From JBBRWO01 sp964388455 (GTDB taxonomy: Bacteria > Actinomycetota > Coriobacteriia > Anaerosomatales > JAAXUF01), in contig CAYMAN010000018.1 of assembly GCA_964388455.1 (NCBI GenBank), forward strand, positions 1 through 46,839: a DNA stretch of 46,839 nucleotides, written 5' to 3'. Position numbers and translations under genes: made by a program. The notes beneath the pieces were generated by a model. The model saw only the letters and a list, made by a program, of their open reading frames with translations, searched no databases and was not told where the DNA came from. Below are positions 8,372-16,550 of the stretch, one piece after another. Each line of letters opens with the position of its first letter. The first letter of the stretch is position 1.

Positions 8372-8400
8372 CCCTTGCTCGTCTTGTGGGATGTGGGGGC

Positions 8401-8440
8401 ACGGCACTTCGGGATCCGCACATGGATTCGGAAGTGCCGT
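8401..8440 (+). terminator. Long hairpin after the crp-family gene
   Basis: ACGGCACTTC (8401-8410) pairs perfectly with GAAGTGCCGT (8431-8440). After one mismatch, six more inner pairs form around the loop GCACAT. The downstream CGTCGTTTCT is only partly U-rich, so it may be a weak terminator or mRNA-stabilising hairpin. Confidence 0.6.
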
Positions 8441-8523
8441 CGTCGTTTCTCGGCGGGGCAGTTACCGACGGTCGAACCTCGGACACATACTCCACATTAC
8501 TACGCATATGAGAGGGAGGCACG

Positions 8524-8751
8524 ATGAAGGAGTTCACTCGTGAGGAGCTTGCCACGTTCAATGGCAAGGACGGCAATCCGGCATACGTCGCTTACAAGGG
8601 CGTTGTCTACGATGTGACCGACAGCGCGATGTGGGGCGACGGTGATCACGAGGGCATGCATTTCGCCGGCGCGGATCTGACACAGGAGCACGAGGACGCG
8701 CCGCACGACGTGTACGTCACAGACTTCACCGAGGTAGGACGGCTCGTCTAG
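8524..8751 (+). CDS. Small cytochrome b5-like heme-binding domain protein
   Basis: A 75-residue protein made only of a prokaryotic cytochrome b5-like domain. The family pattern is clear: N-terminal FTREELATFNGKDG, then AYKGVVYDVTDS, W of the MWGDG turn, and HFAGADLT followed by APH. H residues in GMHFAG and near APH are candidate heme ligands. No signal peptide or membrane helix is present, so it is cytosolic or part of a complex. The ATG follows GAGGGAGG. It stands alone between the crp-type gene and a convergent methyltransferase, sharing a CTAG stop overlap with the latter. A redox role is likely; the partner is unknown. Confidence 0.82.
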   Translation: MKEFTREELATFNGKDGNPAYVAYKGVVYDVTDSAMWGDGDHEGMHFAGADLTQEHEDAPHDVYVTDFTEVGRLV

Positions 8752-10061
8752 GAGTCGGTGCGCACAAAGATGGCTACCGTCTCGACGTGGTAGGTCTGTG
8801 GGAACAGGTCCACGGGCGTTGCCACTTTGAGGCGGTAGCCGTTCTCTGTCATGGCCTTGGCGTCTCGGGCAAGCGTGGTGGGATCGCAGGATACGTATGC
8901 GACTCGACTCGCACCCGTCGCCGCGATACTGGCGACAGCGTCGGGATGCAGTCCGGAGCGCGGCGGATCCACGACTATGGCATCCACGTGTCCGATGGTC
9001 ATGAGTTCGCGCGACGCGTCACCGCCGACCACATCCGCCCACACTTGGGCGTTCTCGAGATTGCGTCGCAGATCCTTGACCGCGCTTGAGGCTGATTCGA
9101 CCGCCACGGTCTCGCCGGCGACCTCGGCGAGCGGAAGCGTGAACGTACCCGCGCCGGAGTAGAGGTCGAGCACGCGGTCGGTTCCGTCGACCGCCAGTCC
9201 CTCAAGAGCGAGCCCGAGGAGTTTCTCGGCGGCCTTGGTGTTCACTTGGAAGAAGCTCGGCGCCGAGACGGTCATCATCGTTCCCAGCAGACGCTCGCGC
9301 CACGATCCTGCACCGGAGAGAACCTCGACGCCGCTGACCTTGCGTGCTTTGGACTCTCCTTTGACCAGGACTCGGACGATGCTCGAGGCGTTCACTGCCG
9401 TGCCCAACGTGGTGGCGGCCATGCGCCGGGGAAAGGCGCCAGGCGACGTCCACAGTGCGATCTCGACGTCCTTGGTGTGCGACGCGACGCGAATGCCGAC
9501 GCGGGTGATTCCCAGGTTCTGTTCGCCGGCGATATAGCGGAGCGCGCCCGAGAGCGCCTTGGGATCCTTCACGTGTGCCGTGGGCAGCAGCAAACACGAA
9601 TCCACCGGTACGAACCCGTCGGATCCGGCGCGGTGAAAACCCAGCCGAGGACGGCCGGTGGACATGTCGACGACCAGCTCCACCTTGTTGCGGTAGTTGT
9701 ACTGCTGCGGTGACGGGACCGTTTCAGCCACCAGTGAATCTGCGTCCACCACACGGCCGATTCGAGTGAGTGCGTCAACGACCGCTGTTCGCTTCGAGGA
9801 GAGCTGAAGGTCGTAGCTTACGTGCTGCCAATTGCATCCGCCGCAGACACCGAAGTAGATGCAGGGCGGCTTTACTCGATCAGGCGACGGTTCGAGGATT
9901 TCTCGGACTGTAGCGCGCACGAATCTGCCCTGGTCCGACGTCACCTCGGCGTCGACGGTGTCGCCGGGACAGCCGCCCGTCACAAACGCTGCACGACCAT
10001 CGTCGAGATGGGCGATTGCGTCGCCTCCGTATGCTAGGCTCTCGATGTAGAGCTTTGTCAC
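8748..10061 (-). CDS. rlmD: 23S rRNA (uracil-5-)-methyltransferase, RlmD/RumA family
   Basis: A 437-residue SAM-dependent RNA methyltransferase that makes 5-methyluridine. An N-terminal TRAM domain is followed by a [4Fe-4S] site formed by C67, C73, C76 and C156 (CIYFGVCGGC, then DSC). The Rossmann core has DLYSGAGTFTLPLA for SAM, VVDPPRSGL, and the catalytic nucleophile in SCDPTTLARD. The family cannot be split safely between RlmD, RlmC/RlmCD and TrmA from sequence alone, but the Fe-S site favours the RumA branch. Start is GTG at 10061, preceded by AAGGATG; it gives a normal N-terminus, while the ORF running to 10262 would cover the pilT promoter. The convergent stop overlaps the cytochrome b5 gene in CTAG. 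Confidence 0.92.
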   Translation of the reverse strand: MTKLYIESLAYGGDAIAHLDDGRAAFVTGGCPGDTVDAEVTSDQGRFVRATVREILEPSPDRVKPPCIYFGVCGGCNWQHVSYDLQLSSKRTAVVDALTRIGRVVDADSLVAETVPSPQQYNYRNKVELVVDMSTGRPRLGFHRAGSDGFVPVDSCLLLPTAHVKDPKALSGALRYIAGEQNLGITRVGIRVASHTKDVEIALWTSPGAFPRRMAATTLGTAVNASSIVRVLVKGESKARKVSGVEVLSGAGSWRERLLGTMMTVSAPSFFQVNTKAAEKLLGLALEGLAVDGTDRVLDLYSGAGTFTLPLAEVAGETVAVESASSAVKDLRRNLENAQVWADVVGGDASRELMTIGHVDAIVVDPPRSGLHPDAVASIAATGASRVAYVSCDPTTLARDAKAMTENGYRLKVATPVDLFPQTYHVETVAIFVRTDS

Positions 10062-10121
10062 GCGGCATCCTTCCAGAGCGAACAGGGAATGCCATCGTAC
10101 CCGACCGTGACTCCTTGGGAG

Positions 10122-10150
10122 TTGAGAGTCTGCGGCCGTAAGCCGATACT
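10122..10150 (+). promoter_or_regulatory. Putative promoter of the receiver-PilT gene
   Basis: TTGAGA (10122-10127) and GATACT (10145-10150) are separated by exactly 17 bp. They lie in the divergent gap between rlmD and pilT, predicting a leader of about 80 nt. A c-di-GMP riboswitch, common before pilus genes, was looked for and not seen. Confidence 0.5.
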
Positions 10151-10235
10151 CGCAAAGTAATCGCATTTCGCGGCGAATCTGTCGCCTGCGAGACCGCGCT
10201 CTTGGTTGTTCCGCACGTACGAGGAGGTTCACTTC

Positions 10236-11903
10236 GTGACCAAGCGAGTTCTGGTAGTCCACGACGACGCGGAGTTGGTCGAGAGACTTCGCGCGCAGCT
10301 CGTGACTCTGGCTGCCGACGTTGAAGTCGTCAACGCGCTCTCCGGCCCGCGAGCGCAGGGCATGATGGCGCAGTCCATGCCCGATGTGTTGGTTGTCGAC
10401 GCTGAGCTGCTGGGTGTTGACGGCTACCAGTTCACCAAGGCGATCAAGTCGGACGCCGCAAGCAAGGATGTTCCGGTCATCATCGTTTCATTGGCCGCAG
10501 ACGAGTCCTCTGCACTGAAGGCGCGTCAGGTGGGCGCATCGGCGCTGCTGGCCTCAAACGGGCCGGTCGAGAATCTCGCGAATCGGGTCGTGACACTGTC
10601 GCAGGGTGCGCCCGCGCCCGTTGGCGGTGCGGCGCCCGGCGCAACTCCTCCGAGCGGGGCGCCGGCCGGACCAGCGCCCGTCGCCGGATACGGAGCGCCC
10701 CAAGCGGCCACCGCCACGTCGCCGGTTTCTGCGCCGACTGCGCCGTCGCCTTCGTATGGCGCTCCGCAGCCAGTGGGGTCGAAGCCGATGCCGGATGTCG
10801 TTGTCACCAGCGCTGGCTCAGGTCCGGCCAGCGACACTCCTCACATCGACGACCTGCTGCGCCTGATGCTTGAGCGAGGTGGCTCCGACCTGCACATCAC
10901 CGTCGGCAGCCCGCCCGGTATCCGTCAGCGCGGCGAGATCGTTCCTGTTGAGAACATGAAACCGCTCATGCCTCGTGACACGATGGAGATGATTCTTGGC
11001 CTGTTGTCTGAGGAACAGCGTCGTCGCTTTGAGACGGAGCTTGAACTTGACTTCGCGTACAGCATCCCCGGGGTATCGCGTTTCCGAGCCAATGTTCTGC
11101 AGCAGCGCAACTCGATGGGTGCGGTGTTCCGCGTGATTCCCATCAAGATTCCGACCATGGAGGAGTTGCTTCTGCCCAAGGTCTGCCAGTACCTTGCCGA
11201 GCGTCCAAGAGGCCTCGTGCTGGTCACCGGACCGACCGGCTCGGGTAAGTCGACCACCCTTGCCGCGATGATCAACCACATCAACGCCACTCGCCCGGTA
11301 CACATCATCACGATGGAAGATCCGATCGAGTTCATGCATCGCAACAAGATGGCGTACGTCAATCAGCGCGAGGTCGGCGAGGATACGCATTCGTTCGCGT
11401 CTGCTCTCAAGCGCGTGCTGCGCCAGGACCCGGACGTCATCCTTGTTGGCGAGATGCGTGACCTCGAGACGATCTCGGCAGCAATCACCGCGGCTGAGAC
11501 CGGACACTTGGTGCTCGCTACGCTTCACACCACCGGTGGCCCTGAGACGATCGATCGCGTCATCGACGTGTTCCCGCCGCACCAGCAGCAGCAAGTCCGG
11601 ATGCAGCTCTCATCGACACTCGAGGGTGTCTTGTCGCAGGTTCTCCTGAGAAGCAACGACGGCCGGTCGCGCGTCATGGCGATGGAGATCATGCTCGGCA
11701 TCCCGGCAATCTCGAACCTCATCCGTGAGGGAAAGACGCACCAGATGGAGACAATCATTCAAGGTGGCGCTTCCCTGGGTATGCAGACTCTAGACCAGCA
11801 CCTGAAGAACCTTCTGACGGCCGGTAAGGTCACATTTGAAGAGGCGATCAGCAAGGCGAAGAACCCCCGCGAACTCGCCGCGATGATGGGTCGCAAGATC
11901 TAG
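10236..11903 (+). CDS. pilT: Receiver-like domain fused to type IV pilus retraction ATPase PilT
   Basis: A 555-residue fusion. Residues 1-120 are a response-regulator-like domain with D10, D11, candidate phospho-acceptor D55 and S85. The conserved lysine expected near 103-108 is missing (GASALLASNGP), so normal phospho-switching is doubtful. A Pro/Ala/Gly linker runs from about 122 to 200. PilT follows: Walker A GPTGSGKST (332-340), Asp box IITMEDPIEF, Walker B DPDVILVGEMRD and His box AETGHLVLATLHT. The usual AIRNLIRE motif reads AISNLIRE, one Arg to Ser change. PilT powers pilus retraction at the cytoplasmic membrane. The GTG at 10236 follows GAGGAGG with 8-nt spacing. No other pilus gene is in the window, so this is an orphan locus. 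Confidence 0.93.
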   Translation: MTKRVLVVHDDAELVERLRAQLVTLAADVEVVNALSGPRAQGMMAQSMPDVLVVDAELLGVDGYQFTKAIKSDAASKDVPVIIVSLAADESSALKARQVGASALLASNGPVENLANRVVTLSQGAPAPVGGAAPGATPPSGAPAGPAPVAGYGAPQAATATSPVSAPTAPSPSYGAPQPVGSKPMPDVVVTSAGSGPASDTPHIDDLLRLMLERGGSDLHITVGSPPGIRQRGEIVPVENMKPLMPRDTMEMILGLLSEEQRRRFETELELDFAYSIPGVSRFRANVLQQRNSMGAVFRVIPIKIPTMEELLLPKVCQYLAERPRGLVLVTGPTGSGKSTTLAAMINHINATRPVHIITMEDPIEFMHRNKMAYVNQREVGEDTHSFASALKRVLRQDPDVILVGEMRDLETISAAITAAETGHLVLATLHTTGGPETIDRVIDVFPPHQQQQVRMQLSSTLEGVLSQVLLRSNDGRSRVMAMEIMLGIPAISNLIREGKTHQMETIIQGGASLGMQTLDQHLKNLLTAGKVTFEEAISKAKNPRELAAMMGRKI

Positions 11904-11971
11904 CGGTCGTCTGACACAGAAGTGTTTCGCAGCGGGCCCGTCGGGTCCGTTGCACGTTAGAGAGGCGGATA

Positions 11972-12427
11972 ATGGCAACCGATCGCGTTAGCGTGAGATG
12001 GTCAGGAAAGCGGCAGTTCGTCGGCTGGGATAGCGCCGGACATGGCATCGTGATGGATGCGCCTACTGAGTATGGCGGTGAGGGAACAGGTGCGCGCCCG
12101 CTCGAGGTCTTCCTCTACGGGCTTGCAGCTTGCACTGCGATGGACGTGGTCTCGGTACTTGAGAAGAAGCGCCAGGTGTTTTCAGGGGTGGAGATCGAGG
12201 TGGTCGCCGACCAGCGCGAGGAGTTCCCAAGAATCTACACCCGCATCGAGCTCACGTATGTGGTGACTGGTGTCGGCGTCAAGCCGGAGGCGGTTGCCCG
12301 GGCAATCGAACTCTCCGAAGAGAAGTACTGCTCTGTACGAGGGATGCTCGGGCCGCAGGTGGAGGTCGTGACGGGGTACAGGGTAGTCGAGGATTCCGCA
12401 TGCGGGTGTAGCGAGGGCGCTGAATGA
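11972..12427 (+). CDS. OsmC family protein (thiol-dependent peroxidase-like)
   Basis: A 151-residue OsmC/YhfA-like protein. The family's two redox cysteines are visible, in LAACTAMDV and in EKYCSV, spaced as expected. OsmC/Ohr proteins reduce organic hydroperoxides using thiols, but the YhfA branch lacks a firm function. The extra cysteines near the C-terminus (SACGCSEG) are unusual and could bind metal. ATG at 11972 follows GAGAGGCGG. The stop TGA overlaps the next gene's ATG (ATGA), making it the first gene of a four-gene operon with a glycosyltransferase, a PIG-L deacetylase and a BshC-like protein. Confidence 0.88.
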   Translation: MATDRVSVRWSGKRQFVGWDSAGHGIVMDAPTEYGGEGTGARPLEVFLYGLAACTAMDVVSVLEKKRQVFSGVEIEVVADQREEFPRIYTRIELTYVVTGVGVKPEAVARAIELSEEKYCSVRGMLGPQVEVVTGYRVVEDSACGCSEGAE

Positions 12428-13158
12428 CAGCGTATCCCATGTTGGAACGCCACGGCGCAGGCGGTGACGCTGTCGTGATGCCGGTCTACAACGAAGCCGA
12501 GACGGTCGGCCGTGTTCTTGATGCGGTTCGCGAGTACTTCAGCGGTGAGGTGATCGTGATCGACGACGGGTCCGATGATGCCACGCCGCGTGTGCTGGCG
12601 GAGCGCACTGACGTGACCGTGGTGCACCTCGACCACAACTGCGGATACGGCTGCGCGCTGAAGATCGGATTTCGTATCGCGCATGACCTCGGCGTGACTC
12701 GGCTGATCACGATGGACTGTGACGGGCAGCACGAGCCAGCGCACATCCCCCAGTTCCTTCTGGCGCTGGACGAAGGCGGCGACATCATCTCGGGAAGTCG
12801 CTACCTTCCGGGAAGCAAGCGTGTCGACTCGGCGCCACCGCAGCGCAGGGCCATCAACGAGCGGATGACGGCTGTCATCAACGAGCACACGGGGTGGCAC
12901 CTCACCGATGCATTCTGCGGCTTCAAGGCGTATCGGCTTGCATCAATCGACTGCATCGCGCTCGATGAACCCGGGTATGCGATGCCTCTCGAACTGTGGG
13001 CGAAGGCGTGGAAGTGCGGACTTGAGGTCCGAGAGATACCCGTCGAGCGGATCTATTGCGACCAGAACCGGAGTTTTGGGTCGGAACTCGACGAGCCCGA
13101 GCGCCGGTTCGCCTACTACATGGAAGTCTGGAATCGGGCGTTGGGACTGAGCACATGA
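12424..13158 (+). CDS. Family 2 glycosyltransferase
   Basis: A 244-residue soluble GT-A enzyme without membrane helices. The nucleotide-sugar motifs are VVMPVYNEAETV, IDDGSDD, and the metal-binding DCDGQHEP. The fold resembles dolichyl-phosphate-mannose-synthase-type GT2 enzymes, which move a sugar from a nucleotide donor to a lipid or small acceptor. Donor and acceptor cannot be deduced. It is translationally coupled on both sides (ATGA overlaps with osmC and with the deacetylase gene), so it very likely supplies a glycosylated substrate to the deacetylase. Confidence 0.88.
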   Translation: MTAYPMLERHGAGGDAVVMPVYNEAETVGRVLDAVREYFSGEVIVIDDGSDDATPRVLAERTDVTVVHLDHNCGYGCALKIGFRIAHDLGVTRLITMDCDGQHEPAHIPQFLLALDEGGDIISGSRYLPGSKRVDSAPPQRRAINERMTAVINEHTGWHLTDAFCGFKAYRLASIDCIALDEPGYAMPLELWAKAWKCGLEVREIPVERIYCDQNRSFGSELDEPERRFAYYMEVWNRALGLST

Positions 13159-13853
13159 GCGCGAACGAATGGAACATGGACGCACTGTGCATCGGCGCTC
13201 ATCCCGATGACGTCGAGATCGGCATGGGGGCGACGGTCGCCAAGATGGTTCGCCAAGGCGCTCGGGTCTCGATCGTCGACCTGACCAACGGTGAGCCCAC
13301 GCCGCACGGCACGCCGGAGATTCGCTCAGCGGAGTCGGCTGAGGCTGCGCGGATTCTCGGCGTGACTCGAACAACGCTCAGCGGCAAGAACCGCTATCTG
13401 CAAGACACCGTGGAGGCGCGCACTGAGCTCGCGGAGGTCATCAGGGAGCTCCGACCGCGGGTACTCTTCATCCCATACGCAGACGATGCGCATCCCGATC
13501 ACGTGGCGGCGTCGAGCATCTGCCTCGCAGCCCGGTTCTACAGCAAGTTCACCAAGACCGAGATGACGGGCTCCCCGGTGTTCCCTGAGCGCGTCTACCG
13601 CTACATGGCGGTTCATCAGCGTGTAGTCGCCGAGCCGTCGTTCATCGTGGATGTAACTGAGGACCTCGAGACCAAACTGGCTGCGATTGGTGCCTATGAG
13701 TCGCAGTTCGCCGCCAACCCGGCCAATGCGACCGTCATCGATCTCATGCGTCAGACCGCTCTCATGTGGGGCGGCCTCGGACGCGTCGGCGCCGGCGAAC
13801 CGTTCTTCGCGCTTGAACCCGTCAGCGTGAACTCTGCGCTCGATCTGCTCTGA
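13155..13853 (+). CDS. PIG-L/LmbE family N-acetylglucosamine deacetylase (BshB1-like)
   Basis: A 232-residue zinc deacetylase. The metal motif GAHPDDVEIGMG near residue 13 and the second histidine in DDAHPDHVAA are intact. The segment DLTNGEPTPHGTPEIR is close to the bacillithiol BshB1 pattern. Family members remove acetyl from GlcNAc in GlcNAc-malate, GlcNAc-inositol or GlcNAc-phosphatidylinositol. The ATG at 13155 overlaps the previous stop (ATGA), whereas the longer frame from 13056 lies wholly in the glycosyltransferase. A BshC-like gene follows after 9 bases, which supports a thiol or amino-sugar pathway; the exact substrate is inference. Confidence 0.88.
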   Translation: MSANEWNMDALCIGAHPDDVEIGMGATVAKMVRQGARVSIVDLTNGEPTPHGTPEIRSAESAEAARILGVTRTTLSGKNRYLQDTVEARTELAEVIRELRPRVLFIPYADDAHPDHVAASSICLAARFYSKFTKTEMTGSPVFPERVYRYMAVHQRVVAEPSFIVDVTEDLETKLAAIGAYESQFAANPANATVIDLMRQTALMWGGLGRVGAGEPFFALEPVSVNSALDLL

Positions 13854-13862
13854 GGAGAACCG

Positions 13863-15440
13863 ATGGTCCGCACCAAGCCAACTTTGCCCGCCGGTCACGG
13901 CGAGGTTCTCACCCGTCCGGGTTTCTCGGAGTGGGATGACCTTGCTCGGAGGAATCGTACGGCCGCTGAGAGCTGGGCGTTTCTCGTCAACGGCCTCGCT
14001 GCAGCCGAGATGCGTGCTCTTGCCCGCCGTGAGGCGCTGGATGCCGCGGGCGCGTTCTCCGAGGCTCTGCGCATACCGCTGACCGAGCGTCGCGACCCGG
14101 ATGGACTCATTGTCGCGACCGGTCATCAGCCAGAGCTGTATCACCCGGGTGTGTGGATCAAGGACTTCTTGCTGCAGCGGCTCTCCGAGGAGAGCGGCGC
14201 TGCAGCTTTCGACGTTGTTGTGGATACCGACGGATTCGACACGCTTTCGGTCAGCTCACCGTGTATGCGTCCGGGCGTTGCCCGGTGCCAGCAGTATCTT
14301 GCGGTCGGTGGCCCGAGCACCACGTACGCCGGTGCACCGGTACCGTCTCAAAGCGATCTCGATGACTTCTGCGACGCGAGTGGTTCGATGCTTGCCTCGC
14401 TGCCCGCTCCTGCGATCGCGCGACATTTCGCGACGTTTTGCGGTGATCTCAAGTCGGCGCGAGAGGACTCATCCAATCTCGCGGAGTTGGTCACGATCGC
14501 CCGTCGGCGTTACGAGGCACCGGCGGGCAGCGACTATCTTGAGTTGCCGTTGACGCGACTGATACAGACCCGTTCATTTGCTGCGTTCGTGTGCGATGTC
14601 GCGCGCAACGCGGTCGCCTTCCGAGATGCCTACAACAGTGAGCTCGACGACTACCGAGCCGCAAACAAGACCCGTAGCGCGGTCCAGCCTTTCGCGAATC
14701 TGTCGCACGAGGGCGGTCGGACGGAGCTACCCCTCTGGAGCATCTCGGCTACAGAGCGGGAGTCCGTGTGGGTCGAGTCGGACACCGATGGGAGGCTTCG
14801 GTTCTTCTCGGCGTCCGGACGTGTGCTCGCGGAACTGGGAGCCGACGAGGACCCGACTCGGGCGTTCGCGGCAGCCGAGGTGGCGCTGGCACCCAAAGCT
14901 CTCCTGCTGACGATGTTCGTGCGTCTGTTCTGCTGCGATCTGTTCATCCACGGTGTCGGGGGAGGGCGCTACGATTCCGTCACCGACGGAGTCTGTCGCA
15001 GGTACTTCGGTATTGAGCCACCCGCGTTTGTGGTGGCGTCCATCACGATGTACCTCCCGATCGGGGCTCATGTCGTTACAGATGAGGAGATCGCCGCATC
15101 CAAGGATCGTCTCAACCGCCTCGACCACAACCCCGACACACTTCTCGGCGAGGTGGAGTTCGATTCCGCCGAGGAGCGCGCTACAGCCATCGGTCTTGCT
15201 CAGGAGAAGACACGCCTGGTAGCTGCCATCGCTCAGCCGGAAGCGAATCGAAAGGAGATCGGGATCGCCATCAAGAAGGCCAATGCCGCACTCGCTTTGC
15301 TCCTGGAACCCCTGAGGCAGGTGATGAGCGATGAGCTCGCTGTGCTCGAGTCGCAGCGGGCGGCTGCGGAGATCCTGACCGATCGCACCTATCCGTTCTG
15401 CCTTTGGTCGCCACAGGAAGTGGCGGACAAGGCGAGGTAA
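13863..15440 (+). CDS. BshC-like protein (putative cysteine-adding enzyme), uncharacterised
   Basis: A 525-residue cytosolic protein. The stretch ATGHQPELYHPGVWIKDFLL (about 85-104) resembles the BshC pattern TGQQ-x4-TGPLYTI-x-KA. It is followed by VVVDTDGFDT, comparable to the BshC DHD-type loop. A later motif, DLFIHGVGGGRYDSVTD, occurs in uncharacterised bacterial proteins. The C-terminal third is rich in helices with a probable coiled coil, as in BshC. BshC adds cysteine to the glucosamine of bacillithiol. Its position right after a BshB1-like deacetylase fits, but no BshA-type GT4 is present and the sequence match is weak. ATG follows AGGAG with 6-nt spacing. It could instead be a different amino-group ligase. 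Confidence 0.6.
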   Translation: MVRTKPTLPAGHGEVLTRPGFSEWDDLARRNRTAAESWAFLVNGLAAAEMRALARREALDAAGAFSEALRIPLTERRDPDGLIVATGHQPELYHPGVWIKDFLLQRLSEESGAAAFDVVVDTDGFDTLSVSSPCMRPGVARCQQYLAVGGPSTTYAGAPVPSQSDLDDFCDASGSMLASLPAPAIARHFATFCGDLKSAREDSSNLAELVTIARRRYEAPAGSDYLELPLTRLIQTRSFAAFVCDVARNAVAFRDAYNSELDDYRAANKTRSAVQPFANLSHEGGRTELPLWSISATERESVWVESDTDGRLRFFSASGRVLAELGADEDPTRAFAAAEVALAPKALLLTMFVRLFCCDLFIHGVGGGRYDSVTDGVCRRYFGIEPPAFVVASITMYLPIGAHVVTDEEIAASKDRLNRLDHNPDTLLGEVEFDSAEERATAIGLAQEKTRLVAAIAQPEANRKEIGIAIKKANAALALLLEPLRQVMSDELAVLESQRAAAEILTDRTYPFCLWSPQEVADKAR

Positions 15441-15483
15441 CGGCAGGAGTTGTGGTGTGCGTGTGCGGATGCTGATCCTCGCG

Positions 15484-15512
15484 TTGCCCGTGCTGTCCCA
15501 CCGCGCTAGAAT
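15484..15512 (+). promoter_or_regulatory. Putative ferredoxin promoter
   Basis: TTGCCC (15484-15489) and TAGAAT (15507-15512) are spaced by exactly 17 bp. They end 46 nt before the ferredoxin ATG, so the ferredoxin is probably transcribed on its own from here. Confidence 0.6.
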
Positions 15513-15558
15513 CGCCACACCAGTAGAGAACACCGTTTCCGTGAGGAAAGGACCGACT

Positions 15559-15735
15559 ATGTCCCTGCCTGTCGTTGATGCCAACCTGTGCACCGCCTGT
15601 GGCATCTGCATTGATGAGTGCCCGAGCAGCTGCTATGACCTCGAGGACGTCGCTCGCCTCAACCGTCCCGAGGACTGCACCGAGTGCGGCATCTGCGTCG
15701 ATGCCTGCCCGAACGGCGCAATCACTCAGGATTAG
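15559..15735 (+). CDS. 2[4Fe-4S] bacterial ferredoxin
   Basis: A 58-residue clostridial-type ferredoxin. C11, C14, C17 and C21 form one CxxCxxCxxxCP set and C40, C43, C46 and C50 the second. A ninth cysteine (C25) is extra. Low-potential electron carrier in the cytosol, a plausible partner of anaerobic oxidoreductases. ATG at 15559 follows AGGAAAGGA; the longer frame beginning at 15457 overlaps the promoter. Monocistronic, ended by a strong hairpin terminator. Confidence 0.93.
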   Translation: MSLPVVDANLCTACGICIDECPSSCYDLEDVARLNRPEDCTECGICVDACPNGAITQD

Positions 15736-15755
15736 TTCCAGCCCAGAGTGCGAGA

Positions 15756-15797
15756 GAGGGCCGGGGAGCGACAAGCTCCTCGGCCCTCTTCATGTTT
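15756..15797 (+). terminator. Rho-independent terminator after ferredoxin
   Basis: GAGGGCCGGGGAGC (15756-15769) pairs with GCTCCTCGGCCCTC (15775-15788), 14 bp with one G-U, loop GACAA, followed by TTCATGTTT. It also separates the gene from convergent plsY. Confidence 0.88.
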
Positions 15798-15825
15798 CTA
15801 CGTTCGCGGCGCGGCGTTAGGCGCA

Positions 15826-16545
15826 CTAGCCGGTTGGGCCCATTCGGTCGTTGACGTAGAGCTTGGGCTCGTTGCCGCGAAGCATGCCGATGAATCTGCG
15901 GTGATGCGCCGCGTATACGAATACGCCCATCACCAGCGCGAATGGCCAGTCCGGGGAGTTCAGTACCCCCGCGGTCACCGGAAGGGTGAATGCCGCAGCT
16001 ACCTGGCCGGCCATCATGTAGCGGGTGATGGCGATCACCGCGAGCCCTACCACGACCACTGCGACGAAGTACCGCCAGTCGTAGGCGATCAAAGCACCGC
16101 CTCCGGTTGCAAGCCCTTTCCCGGTGCGGCCGAACCTGCGATGCACCAGTGCCATCCAGACCGAGTAGTTGTGTCCGGCCACGGCACCTGCCACGGCCGC
16201 CATGGGGACCATGAGTAGCGGCTGGTTCCACCAAACCACATCCTGCTCTGCCAGCTGTACCCCCCACGGCTGCAGCGCCAGAAGCGCACCGGCCGAGATG
16301 ACCAGGTATTTCGCGACGAAGGTCGGTATGAATCCCTTGAGCGCGTCGGCCACCATCGCGACCGTGAACCAGGTCCATGATCCGGTTGAGCGTCGCACGT
16401 TCATGGCCCCGATGTTTCCGGTGCCGTGCTTGGTGATGTCCTCGCCATTGACACCGCGGACGATGAGGTATGCGCACGGTATCGAGCCGACGAGATATGC
16501 CGCAAGAAGCGCGGTGGGCAAGAGATATGCGGTGGATGGGTTCAA
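15826..16545 (-). CDS. plsY: Acyl-phosphate:glycerol-3-phosphate acyltransferase PlsY
   Basis: A 239-residue integral membrane enzyme that makes lysophosphatidate from acyl-phosphate and glycerol-3-phosphate. The three PlsY motifs are visible: YLVGSIPCAYLI in the first helix, KHGTGNIGAMNVRR, and GHNYSVW followed by GRTGKGLATGGG. AHHRRFIGMLRGNEPK is the conserved C-terminal loop. The TTG at 16545 is chosen because AGGAG lies 9 nt upstream, inside the end of the kinase gene, and places the first helix at the N-terminus; a GTG 10 codons earlier lacks a site. It lies 5 nt after the lipid kinase stop, so the two form an operon for membrane lipid synthesis. Confidence 0.93.
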   Translation of the reverse strand: MNPSTAYLLPTALLAAYLVGSIPCAYLIVRGVNGEDITKHGTGNIGAMNVRRSTGSWTWFTVAMVADALKGFIPTFVAKYLVISAGALLALQPWGVQLAEQDVVWWNQPLLMVPMAAVAGAVAGHNYSVWMALVHRRFGRTGKGLATGGGALIAYDWRYFVAVVVVGLAVIAITRYMMAGQVAAAFTLPVTAGVLNSPDWPFALVMGVFVYAAHHRRFIGMLRGNEPKLYVNDRMGPTG

Positions 16546-16550
16546 GCCGG

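Noticed and set aside
10151..10235. c-di-GMP riboswitch before pilT
   Set aside because: Looked for because pilus genes often have one, but the conserved core sequences are not present.
10600..10850. Pro/Ala/Gly-rich stretch as a DNA repeat array
   Set aside because: It is a low-complexity protein linker inside receiver-PilT, with no regular DNA repeat unit.
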